From positions 21,334,975-21,398,974 of the forward strand of contig NC_079375.1 of the NCBI RefSeq assembly GCF_021018895.1: DNA of 64,000 bases, read 5' to 3'. Shown one piece after another: positions 25,805 through 36,500 of the stretch. Within the stretch, counting starts at the first letter, position 1; each line of letters begins with the position of its first letter. The notes below the pieces were generated by a model that had not been told where the DNA came from, did no database searches, and was given only the letters and a program-made list of their open reading frames with translations. Both the position numbers and the translations under genes were made by a program. The DNA comes from Seriola aureovittata (taxonomy: Eukaryota > Chordata > Actinopteri > Carangiformes > Carangidae).

Positions 25805-28800
25805 TTCATCCTGTGCATCCTACACTATAATGACACTGATACTGTGTGGCTCTGCAGATGTCACCTTTAGATGTGATGCTATGGATTTTCCAGAGGGGTA
25901 TAGGAGCGTTTAACCGTTCGATAGAGACACAGACAGAGAAAGAGCGAGGCTGGTTTTCAGACTGAAATCAGTATGAAATCAGAGCTCTGTCTGTCTGACT
26001 CTCTCCTTCTCTGATGATAAAGACAGATGTGTCACCAGATCACTAAGCCTATTTAATGCTGGACTTGTCGTGAGGAAAACATTAGTACACAGTGATATTG
26101 GGAATGAATACCCACATACAGAACACAGTGTTTTGATCTTTGCCTTCAGGGCCCAGCGGTGTTGGCGTCAATGAGCTGAAGAGGAGGCTCCTGATCTCCG
26201 ATCCTGACCGCTATGGCGTCACTGTACCGCGTAAGACGGACATCTTCAAGTTTCATAACTGACACCTTTACCTCCTGCACATTAAATGTTTTCTCACCTT
26301 TTTGAAGCCAAGTTTCAGCCTCTTGTCGCCTGTGCTCTTTCAGACACCACACGTGAGAAGAGGAGGCAGGAGAACGAAGGGATGGATTATCATTTCGTAT
26401 CAATTCACATGTTTGAAGAGGACATTCTCAATCATAGGTAGTGCAAACGCAGGTGTCGCTCTTGAGGTTTCCTTTCCCATGGTGTTAAAAATAGCCTCTC
26501 TTGTGTTTCGCTCACTCACTCTTCCTCCCCCTTTTTAATGGGAGTGATGTCCACCATTTCGGCTGCTGTCTCATTACCATTTTCTGTATTCTGTGTCTGT
26601 CCTGTTTCTTTCTGCCTCTAGGTTTATAGAGTATGGGAGATTCAGAGGTCATTACTATGGAACAAGTCTAGACTCTGTGCACAGAGTGATGGCTGAGGGC
26701 AAGGTCTGCATCCTGGATGTACATCCTAGTGTAAGTATAATGCCATCAAAAACAAACAAAAGGTTGTTTGAGTTAAAATAATGCACATGTCCTTGGTGAA
26801 ACTCACTGGTGCTTCATACTAACCCAAAAAACAATTGCCTTTGCAGTAATGAAAAATTACAGTTTTTCCTCATATGACCTGTTGATGTTTTTAATAAGTT
26901 TCCAGAGTTGCAGAGTTTAGTTCCTGGCAGTGATACTTCCTGTTTGGCCTCCACTGAACACAATTGACAGTGTTGACGTGGTGGGAAGTGAGTGAGGGAT
27001 CACATGCCACTGCTTTGTCCCGGCGTCTGTACTGATGAGGGATGGGATAGTGTGAACCCCCACGAGTTACGAGCTGCCGATCACGGGCCTGTCAATCAAG
27101 AAGGCGCCGATGACTCCATGTGTATCAGAAGAAGCACAGAGCTGTCTACACTCTCCCCCGGTCGACTGTTGGGAGTTAGCAGTTACAAATACTGTGGTAC
27201 ATGAAGGCAGTCCAAAATAGCGACAAAGGGAGATATAAGAGGCGAAATAAAAATAAAGATTAAAATTAGATTTAAAGTGGAGGCTGGTGACATGCTGCAT
27301 GTTATTGTCTGTACACCATTTATAGAGTCTGGAAAGTAATCCCACATGATTCAGACCAAGAATGCTGTCATCAACTGTGCTGCCATCCGCTGCACAAAAT
27401 CATATCCAGTTGCAGCATTTAAGGTGATTCAACATTTACCACATTTGAAATAATGCTAGTAGCTTCACGGCATACAAGGATGTCAAGATGGAGTAGTTTT
27501 GATTTTCAGTGCTTTCATGCCAAAGGGCCGATCTTCTGAAATCTTGGTCTATTCTTTTAATGTGTCTAAACTGTTTAGATTTATAAATGCTGCTTTCATC
27601 TAATCCCCTCCCTTCTTGTTTTTGTCATTACAGAAAATAAAGCATGTGTACACATCCGAATTCAAACCGTACGTGGTGTTTGTGAAACCCCCGCGTATCG
27701 AGGAGCTGCGCCTCACCAGGCGGAGAGCTAAATTCATCTCGGATGAAGAGGACACAAACCCAGTCAGGATCTTTTCAGTAAGAGGAACCGTGACATAAAT
27801 ACACAACACACATTCCACCAGGCAACATGTGAGAAGTCAGGTGCTCGGTCCATGTCTTGTAACATGCAGGGCGGTGTGAGGTCAAACAGCTTGGCCTTAG
27901 TACAGCCACCCAACCCACAGACACACACACACCTCAACTCGCTTACTCATGCACACACCTTGCCTTACACATGGCTGATACTGTGGTTTGCATTTAAGAG
28001 ACATTTAAGAGACAGGGGGAGTTACAATGCTTGGTGGGTGGCTTCTTGTTCCACAACGTACGAATAGGTGAGTTCATTTTATCCAGAAGATGAAGGGATA
28101 CGTGTCGTTCGTATATGCACCAGTCTGACAGAATGACTGAAAGAAGAGCAAGGTATGTTTAATGGTACATGTGTTTCTGGACAAAAAGATGCTGGGTCAC
28201 TTTCATAACCCCCATCTGGCTCCTCAGTCAGTGTTTGCTGCCCACGTTGCCCCTTATTAAACCCACAGGGTCACACACCTGTGTCGCAGCGTGGCTGGAC
28301 TTCGCCCAGTACACAAGCAGCACAGCCATATTGTACAGGGCTGTGCTTTCAGCTTGTACTGCAGCTGGTGTGAAAAGGCTTCTTATCCTTTACTCTCAGC
28401 GTGTAACGATGTGTTACGCCTCGTAACAGTAGAGCTGAATGGTCGCGCGGATCCTTCCGTATCCCTGTTATGTTACAGTATGTGCAGATTATTGTGAAAC
28501 AACGCTTCTCGGAGAATGTTTTGTCACCATATGGCCAAGCTTTAGCTGTTCTGTTCCATCAGCAGCGTTTGTCGTATTGACAATGATATCATCATAAATC
28601 ATTAGTTGCTTTTACTGCAGGTTCTTTTCTTCTTTTGCTTGAAAGGTAATTAAAGGACACAAATCAAACCAGCTGAGAGCTGAATAGGAGCTCATATGTT
28701 GCATCCTGTGTTTACAGAGGTGCTCTCTTTTTACAGGAGGAGGATTTTGAGGACATGATTGAATTGGCTGAAACCATGGAGAACCAGTACGGTCACCTGT

Positions 28801-28967
28801 TTGACAAAGTGATTGTTAACGGGGACGTGGCTCTGGCGTTCAGGGAGTTGAAGGCCGAGCTCGAGAAGATCGAGGAGGCAGAGGTCCAGTGGATTCCTGC
28901 AGAGTGGATTCGCACCTCACCAACAGCAGCACGGAGAAGTTTCGGTCATTTGACCGGCTGGATTTGA
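9697..28967 (+). CDS. mpp7: MAGUK p55 family scaffold Mpp7 (L27-L27-PDZ-SH3-GK), 17 coding exons
   Basis: Mpp7 scaffolds DLG1/LIN7 complexes at epithelial junctions (family knowledge). Coding exons: 9697-9721, 10065-10183, 10997-11074, 12571-12651, 15316-15450, 17700-17781, 17928-18013, 19093-19170, 19800-19996, 20121-20179, 20872-20916, 24167-24340, 26150-26230, 26344-26437, 26622-26730, 27634-27777, 28737-28967; the total is 1818 nt, 605 aa, every phase consistent. L27 repeats lie at about residues 9-110, PDZ at about 130-215 ([20 protein letters not shown]), SH3 at about 228-294 ([15 protein letters not shown]), and the guanylate kinase-like domain at about 378-590 ([14 protein letters not shown]). 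The P-loop lacks the catalytic Lys, as in other scaffolding GK domains. Mpp3 and Mpp4 are close relatives; the wac neighbour and the [10 protein letters not shown] region favour Mpp7. The C-terminus runs about 15 residues past the human end. The start Met is in a short exon that may be preceded by non-coding exons. Confidence 0.93.
10034..10064 (+). repeat. CTC/TCC trinucleotide microsatellite abutting the mpp7 exon 2 acceptor
   Basis: About nine CTC units run directly into CTAG at 10061-10064, so the microsatellite is the polypyrimidine tract of the intron. Confidence 0.9.
12755..13400. repeat. Hairpin-type dispersed repeat, compound copy in mpp7 intron 4
   Basis: Three successive units contain the motif ATGAAGCTA followed by CAGTTAGCTTAGCTTAG. 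The right end has CTCAGCAAGAGAGCGATTAA followed by TTGAACTATTCCCTGAAG. I recognise these as arms of a percomorph inverted-repeat element with several copies in this window. Confidence 0.7.
15487..15800. repeat. Hairpin-type dispersed repeat, shortened copy in mpp7 intron 5
   Basis: The left arm holds GGTAGTTTAGCTTAGCTTTGCATAAAGA. The right arm holds the complementary GTAGCTGTTTCCCCC, TCTTTATGCTAA and TCTCAGCAAGAGAGC. The centre has been lost. Confidence 0.7.
16700..17120. repeat. Decayed MITE/SINE-like element with ACCTCCGCCAAGG end, mpp7 intron 5
   Basis: It starts ACCTCCGCCAAGG, contains CATCTGGATGAAGATCACCA and ACCAAATTTCATTGAAACCT followed by a TTTTTGAGATATC block, and ends near CCTACTGGTGGAGATGA. 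These are landmarks of a common teleost repeat whose ends normally read as CCTCCGCCAAGG inverted repeats; A-rich runs interrupt this copy. Confidence 0.6.
18690..19065. repeat. Hairpin-type dispersed repeat in mpp7 intron 7
   Basis: The left arm has ATGAAGCTACAGACAGGAG and CAGTTAACTTAGCTTA. The right arm has GACAGGCTAGCTGTTTCCC, GGTCTTAATGCTAGGCTAAGC, then ACAGACATGAGAGTGGTATG. The centre is replaced by AT-rich sequence. Confidence 0.7.
20872..20916 (+). other. mpp7: mpp7 exon 11, 45-nt symmetric exon in the HOOK region
   Basis: It encodes [15 protein letters not shown] between a good AG acceptor and GTGAGA donor, phase 1 on both sides, so skipping would preserve frame. It resembles MPP3 sequence between SH3 and GK; human MPP7, as remembered, lacks it. 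Confidence 0.75.
21790..22420. repeat. Decayed hairpin-type repeat in mpp7 intron 11
   Basis: Fragments include AGTCAGTTGGCTTAGATTAGC, GATGCTTAGCTAAGCTAACC and TTCTGAACTATTTCTTTAAA. Boundaries are uncertain. Confidence 0.45.
23690..23930. repeat. Second dispersed repeat family, copy in mpp7 intron 11
   Basis: Landmarks: TTAGCAACTAGCTGATGA, GGACTTATATTCATCAGGTG, CCAAATGAATCATAATGTTG and AAATGCTAACACACTCACC. The same family recurs at 41090-41520 in a different state of decay. Confidence 0.55.
24077..24107. repeat. CA microsatellite before mpp7 exon 12
   Basis: About 15 CA units in the sense orientation of mpp7. Confidence 0.95.
25761..25803. repeat. TG microsatellite in mpp7 intron 12
   Basis: TG repeats with a central ACGCA interruption and GCGCGC at the right end. 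Confidence 0.9.
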
Positions 28968-31900
28968 ACTTTAAGCTCTTGAGACACACAGGAAACTATA
29001 ATTGGCTAAGTTTCTCCTGGTAATGAAAGCATTTGTCTTATGAATGACTTTTGACAGAACTGTGCTTTGATGAGGAATATGTCAACCAGATGTTTTCTTT
29101 TTTCATAGGACACACAAAAAAAATGTATTTATTAATTGTAAGATATGTAAGAAGTCAACACCTTCAACCTCTGACACTGAATTTCTGTCATATTTTAAAT
29201 ATTGTTCCATTTGTAAACAAGTGCTGTGATTACCTCAGTTTTCCACAGTGTCCCTCAGTGTGTATCTAATTAGGCAAACAGAATCCATCTCTCTCTCTCT
29301 CGTTCTCCCTCCGTCTGTCTCAGAGCCAGTTTTTCTGTTGGCATTTGGCTGAAATAACGTCGGCTCGCAGGACGAAGAAGAGAAAAAAAAAAGAAAAAAG
29401 AAAAAGGAAACTCTCCAGAGCTTGTGGCTGAGTGTAATCCTTCCCTGCCAAGTCGCAAACATCAGCATGTAATTATTCTGACAGCTGCTGCACTTCAATT
29501 AACTGTAATGTACACCAGAGAAATATTATTAGTAGCAGTCGGGGGAGACATTTTGCCAGAAATATGCTGGAGAAAATAGGGACACAAACAAGAAAACAGT
29601 CGATCAAAAACATAGACAAAGCAGAGTGAAAACCTTTTTTCTGGGTGTAAGTTGTAGACTTGTGTATATATTGTTTACATTTCATAGATGAGGACTATAA
29701 AAGTTGCTGCTAGTTACAATCACTATAATCAGCATTATAGTATCTTGGCTGTTGAAGACTTTCAGGGCTTGAAATTGTGTATTTTCAAGCACCCAATGTT
29801 GAAAATCAACTTCATTAAAGAATATTAATCCTGAAAAGGTCTTTTTTTTTCATACGAAAGAAAATTAAACATAATTGGCAGTGACTTTCAATTAGGAACA
29901 CTCCATTAAGAATAAATACCCATATCTGAGCATCACAGCTGCAGATTCTACTGTTCTCCTTCACGTGAGCTGCTTCTCCTACTTCTTTTTAACGGCTGCA
30001 TTTCTCTACATTCACGGTGTTTCCTCTCACTTTTTGGTTGCTGTGCTCAATTGGGTGTGAAGGAGTGTTAATGTGTCTATCATGTTGTGTTTGGGAGGAA
30101 GAGGGAGCAGCATGATGTGGAGAGACCGTAATGGCTTTCAAGGGACTCGGGCCTTCGCAGTCGCACAGAGAGAAAGTTGTGAGCGCTCAAAGCTAACTGT
30201 AAAAACGAGCCTAAGCTTGACATAGTGGATTAGGCTGCAGGGATAAAGAGCACACCATCACGTCTCAGGTATTTATTTTACCTTGGCAGGCTTATTGTCG
30301 GTGTCAAACACAACTAAGTACACAAGGAAGACAGTGCCACAAACGGAGCACTGGATTGGAGATGCACTCATTGGCGTGTCTGCATGTTTCCTGGTCACCA
30401 AAACCTCCAGACCAGTCTGTCAGGTCAACAGTCGCACTTCTGCCAGGCCTGAATCCGACCTCAGCCAAAGCGTGGCAGTATAATTTCATCACACCACTGA
30501 GAATCTGCAGGCACCCTCTGAGATCATAACGATGCCATTAAAGACACCCGAGTGATCCAATGAAAACTCACCGTTTTATGTTCACTGCAGCTCCCACTTC
30601 AAACATTGCACAGAGGTATGATGTCAATTGGTCTCGGATAATTTGGCTAAATCGTGCCACTGTCTATTGAAAGTATGTAAAAATAAATGGTAAACAATAT
30701 CTTCAACTTTGCATGAGATATTCATAACTTTAAACAACCAACACACTAAACCACATGCTTAAAGTATATGGGAGTTAATTACACAAACCTACAGCAAAGA
30801 AAGAAGGAGAAAAGGTCTTTAGTTCATCACAGAGAACTTTAAATTGAAAGTGTCTACGGATTTCTATTTGCCTTGGCTATATTCACACGTTAAGGCAAAA
30901 ATATGCAACTTTGAAAGAGTGACACAATCTTCCTATTGCAAAATAAAATTGAATTCATAAACAATAAATACACCTTTGCTCAGTTCAATACATTCAGGGA
31001 CTTTGTTGCTACAGCCTTAATTGGTCTGATATGACCAGAAAGTCAAAGTGGCTAATGTTAGCAAACTTAACACATTCATGGCTAACTAACATTATGACAG
31101 ATGACTTTTCAATAATAAGATGTAAACACACTAAAACTCACCAGGAGATGTTTCACTTTCTTTCTTTTTTTTTTTTTTACTGCAGCACAACAAGCTGTAA
31201 ATCCAATACTGACATATTAACTTACAAAGTTGTTATAGTGAGCCTGTTAGCAAACATTTGCTTATTTTTATGTCCAGATGACATCAGCATTCATTTGGAG
31301 TCGTGTTGCTGACCACATGACAAATGTATTCTCTCTCCTTTTAGCTTTGGTTTTGCTTTCCACCAACTCCTGAGGCAGATATCTGGTTTAGTTGCTAAGT
31401 GCTAACATATGTTCACCAGCTAGTCATTAACTTTGCCTGCTTTTTCTTTGGTGCTGGTTAGGTTGTATGCTCTAGGTTTATCATTGCTTTTTCTTTTCAT
31501 AAAATACAGCTCCTAGCTACGGTAGAAATTATTATTGAACCAAAACATTATAATTGCAGGCTGTTAAACCAAAACAATAAACTGAAAGAAGCTAAAACTC
31601 TTCAAAGATCTGAGGAAAGAGTGAAAGTGATCATTTTCTGTGGGTTTGTCAATATGAGTAACATGTTAGTAATTTGATCTGTTGTCAATATGGAAATATT
31701 GATTAGTGCAGTTTTAAAGCAATCTTGGGCAATACGCTGTAAATACCTCGTTTGGCTGTAGTGGCCACTGTTCAGCAAAAGTTGCAAAAGTCTTGGCACA
31801 CAGAGCAGCATCAGCATGAAAAGCATTATTAATAATCCTTCATTATTAATCTGCTGAGTTAGAATTACCAAATTACAATTAATGCAATGTCTAAATTTGG

Positions 31901-33139
31901 CTTTAGTTTCTTCTTCAGTTTCTTCACTCCAATACACTTTGCTATGTGTTTGGCTTTTCGGATAGGTCTGGAGTTTGTGAACCTGCAGTCGCACACACAC
32001 AAGTGCCAAACTATCCAAACAAAAACAGATATATCTCCTTCCACTGCGTTTTTTCAAGGTCTCCTGGCTGCCCAGTGTAGGTGTGTTCCCAGCTAATATC
32101 AACAGTCTAGTCGGTGAACACATCACAGAGGGACAGGAGTAAATGGTGCATGATAGCATGTAGCATTCTCCGACCGCTGCTGAGGAATGTGAGCGAGGAA
32201 TTTACTGCACCTAACGGGGATGCTTCTGGTCCATGTGTTTTTCAGCTTTGAAACCATTGAAACTGAGCCTCCCCTCTGATACTGCTGAATTATGAACAGG
32301 GGGGAGAGTTATGAAGTCCTCTAATATGTTTAATGATTGAACAAGTGCTGCCTGGATTGTAGCCACAACCGTCATAAGTTTAAAGTGTGGGGAGGAAAAG
32401 CGCATTTTATCACAATTGTTTGCTTAAAGATTATTAAGTTATGATTGTGCATGGTAAAGTCATTACTGTATTTGCAAACAGTCTTACATAAGAGTGTTTT
32501 GATGTCAAGAGGAAAAACATGCTGCTGAAGTTGAACCATAGAGTCTTCAAGCACTAGGCTCAGTGCCAACATGTTGTCATCTAGTTACACTAATGACAAT
32601 GCTGAGCGTCTGTCAGACTTAGTTTTCATAATTGTTCGCAGTCCCTGTTATATGAGCGTTATCGCTGGATTACCACGGCTCACAGTGCACGCAGAGTAAA
32701 AGATGCACAATTCTGACACACCAGTGCACATGCTAACACACTCCTGTGAGTTACACATGCAACACTGGCTGAGGATTATATAGGCAAAAGATCAGTTTCA
32801 TTTTCCACTTTCTTCGTAATGAGCCAATTTGTACTCAGCAGGAATCCCTGAATGACACGAGGCACAGTTTGGTGGTTTTTGCTGGTTATTGGCAACCGTG
32901 TAATTACACCCATAAATTTCCAGAATCCCCTGGTAAAACATGTATTATTATCTGCTGACACGATTTTTGGTAAAACCACAAGCTCCACGAGAATCATATG
33001 CCTCATGTAGGAAATATGAGAGCATGTCGAACTGGTGAACGCAGGCTGCAGTCACACCAGACAGAATCTCACTTGTAAATCTAATGACCGCATTTTCTGA
33101 TATTCTTACATGTGGAATATTTTTCATACTGTGAGGTGC
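28968..33139. other. mpp7-mkx interval, no recognisable coding exon
   Basis: This begins with the mpp7 3' UTR; AATAAA at 29911-29916 is a possible distal poly(A) signal. In the human order ODAD2/ARMC4 lies here, but no armadillo-repeat exon is visible in any frame. The longest open frame (minus, 31602-32159) has no recognisable domain. A poly-T tract lies near 31160. Confidence 0.55.
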
Positions 33140-33179
33140 TACCACTGCTGCTGCTGCTGCTCTGCAAGCTTTTCCTCAC

Positions 33180-33465
33180 AGAGCTCACAGCGATTGGACG
33201 GCAGGAGAGCCAATGGGCGGCGAAGCAGCAGGTTATTTGAACTCTCCTCACACAGCTCAACTAAACCAGACAACATCCTCTGACTTTTCAAACATTATTC
33301 TCCGTCATCATCTCTCTTCTCAGCCACAGCCCCCGTGGGCACAGAAAGAAGCACAAAGGACACCTTTTAACCTTTCTTTTTTCTTTTTTTTTTTAAAATT
33401 ACTTTTACATCAAGTGTATCAAGGATGGGAACCTACGGCTTCTATTTACATCTGGAGGTCTACTG
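33180..33465 (+). promoter_or_regulatory. mkx: Probable mkx promoter/5' UTR with CCAAT boxes
   Basis: An inverted CCAAT (GATTGG) lies at about 33192-33197, and GCCAATGGGCGG (CCAAT plus GC box-like) lies at about 33209-33220, some 290 bp before the chosen start codon. A small upstream open frame (33213-33482) ends just before the main ATG if transcription starts this early. Confidence 0.45.
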
Positions 33466-33504
33466 ATGCACCTGTTGATTGAGGAAAATTCTGCGGGTTT
33501 GAGA

Positions 33505-36500
33505 ATGAACAAAGTTGCTGTGATGAAGTCTGACACTCTGCTTCATTTGGAGGACGACGTGAGGGCAGAGGAGAGGAGCAGGTTGAGCTGTGTAGACTTA
33601 CCTCAGACCAGTTTAACAGACGGACAGAACACAGACCTGCTGCAATGCCAGGACACCACTGACACCGGATCTACTATCAAGTACAGGAGATATGGGTACG
33701 GCCCTATTTGTCTGTATTATTACCTGTACAGTAAAAACAGGTGGTGATAGGCTACAGTATTTTGTGTTGCAGTTATCTTAAAGCAGCTATATGTATATAT
33801 TAAAATGCAGTATAAAGATAAAGATAATTTCCCAGCTTTCTATTATGTGTTTCTAAAATGTTCTTTTTACTATGACTTGACTAACATAGTTGAACAAGAT
33901 TTATAATTCAGTTGCATGATATTGTGTAACCATAATGTTTCTGATTAGAAGAGTTAGCAAGCTTGCTGCTGTTTGATGCATCAGTGTCACAGTGTAAAAA
34001 GAGGGGATTGTGGGCGGATTTAGTGAATCTATTAGGTGATTCCTGACTCCTTCAGGTCTCGACTGGGTGGGGTCAAAGTTCGCCACAAGAGACAGGTGCT
34101 GCAGGACATGGCCCGACCCCTGAAACATTGGCTGTACAAACACCGAGACAACCCTTACCCCACCAAGACTGAGAAGGTCCTGCTGGCGCTGGGCTCACAC
34201 ATGACATTAGTGCAGGTGAGACGAGCTTGTGCCTTCAGGGATGTGTTGATGTTGAATTTTGTGAGCCAGCGTCCTGTAACCAGGTGCATCTGTGCAGGTT
34301 TCCAACTGGTTTGCAAATGCCCGAAGGAGGCTGAAAAACACAGTGAGACAGCCGGACCTGAGCTGGGCCCTGAGGATCAAACTTTATAATAAATACATCC
34401 AAGGAAACGCTGAAAGGTTGAGCGTATGCAGCGACGACACCGACTCTGATGGTGAGGGTCACTTTTGCTTCTTTTAGATGGAATCGTCCTTCAACTAAAG
34501 TCCTTAGACAAGACTTGGATCTGAAACTTGGTCCAATGAGTATTCATCATAGTTTGTAACATCTTATATATTCATATGGATCCTTTAAATCTGAAATAAG
34601 TTGTTTTGTTTCCTTTGATGCAGACGAAGATTGTCCCTTACAGACTCCTATCAGCCAGTCAAACTTTGGCAGGTCATCTTCCCACAAGAGCGTGCTGGAG
34701 AAGCAGGGAGGTGTCCTTGCCGTAGCTGACTCTGCCAACAGTGACGACAGCACGTCACCTCCATCCAAATACAAGAGCAGTTTACTGAATCGGTATCTGA
34801 ACGACACCCTGCGGCACATGATGGCCGCAAAGGGTGAAGGCGTCACGTCGTCCCGCAAGAGGAGGAGTCACTCTGAGTCGTTCAGCTCCAACGAGTGTGA
34901 TCGAGATGTTGTCTCTCCGGCATCGTCCTACGAAACAGAGACCAACTTCGTCTACCACATGGGTGAGAGATCACACCTTTAACTCTATAGTGGGAAACAC
35001 ATGATGCACTCTCAATATATGGGAGAACATAACAATCTAAACACTTCATGTAACATGTTATGGCAACAACACAGACGGTAAATTAGGATGACAAGAAATG
35101 ACAGCATCCCCTGTCCACAGAAATCATTAAAGCATCTTCCTTGTTAATTGCAGATTTATGTTGAATCTGAGGTAAAATGACAGTTTAACTACCCTGCTTC
35201 CCCTCGGTTCATTTTTAACACACCACGGTGTACAGTAAAATAAGAAGAGAATGAACAGAAACTTCCACATGGCTCCTCAGAGCTCCCTGACATTAATAAA
35301 TCTCTGGCATTCCTCCCAAAGTCAGAAGCTCAGCAAGATTAGATTATAAAGTTACAACGAAACTGGGATGGAGTTTGACACCTGGGTGCCCTCTCAGACC
35401 TATAGGGAGCCCAGCACACTGACAACCCTCAAATCCGCGAAGGTACAGGAGCCAAAGCCTCTACAAACATTTCTAATAAAGACTCATGCAGACGCTGAAA
35501 TCCCTCATTTTAAAATTGGATGGGGCTCGTGCTGGCTGCCGCCGCACACCGCAAATATCATTTCCATATACTAGAATGTGCCATTTGTTCCGCCTCAGCT
35601 TCTTGCCATGGTGGAAATGTCCAGTCCAGTCTCAAGGACAATTACAGAATGTCTGAGACTTTATTCTTCCCAGGGTGAGAAGTGGAAACCTCAGCCAAAA
35701 TGTAGAAAATGGGGCGGCCTGTCATGAAAGCACTGAAGACGTCTCGTAGAGTGAGTGTCAGAGCTGCCACTCACCTGTGAGACAACGCAGAGCGAGATCA
35801 CTAACATCCATTTGGCTCCTCCGTCAGGATTTGAGGGTGTAGCTTTGTTTCCTTGACTCATGTTCTCTTTGGCGGTCTGCTTCTCCCAAGTGTTACTTTC
35901 CTACTCAAAATCAATCTGAACTCACATTACATTATAAGAGTTGTGAAAAGATTTTTGAAACCGTTCCTTAGCAAATCTCATGGTTTCACTCTGAAATTAA
36001 ACAAGGCATTCTTTAAGTTCCTTTTTAACTAGGGTCCTGGCAATAAAGCCTAGTCCCAGTCTAAAGCAAGTTATTTAATGGGTATTTTTGTAGTCTGTGA
36101 CAAGGCTTAATTTGTATCCGGGTTTAATGTGGAATTGGCCCACTAACAGTTAACTTGAATAAATGGAGGGTCATTTTTAATCTAAACAGGGTAGTGTATT
36201 TACAGGAACGGTGAACCAGTGAAATGCAATACTCTATAAAGGATATCGCCTTTCTTAAACTATTAAACAAATACTGTATAATTTTACAAACATTTTAATT
36301 AGTGTTTATATGAATTTAACATTGTGAATAGAATTCTCATTCGTTTTAAAGGGAAGCACTTTGAGAAAGTGTCTGTATGTTAAATATGACGCTGGCACCA
36401 GCAGCCAGTTAGCTTATTAGCACAAAGCCTGAAAACAAGGGGAAACTTGTATCGGTTTGTCCAAAGGAAATAAAATCCACCTATCAGCACCTCTAAACCT

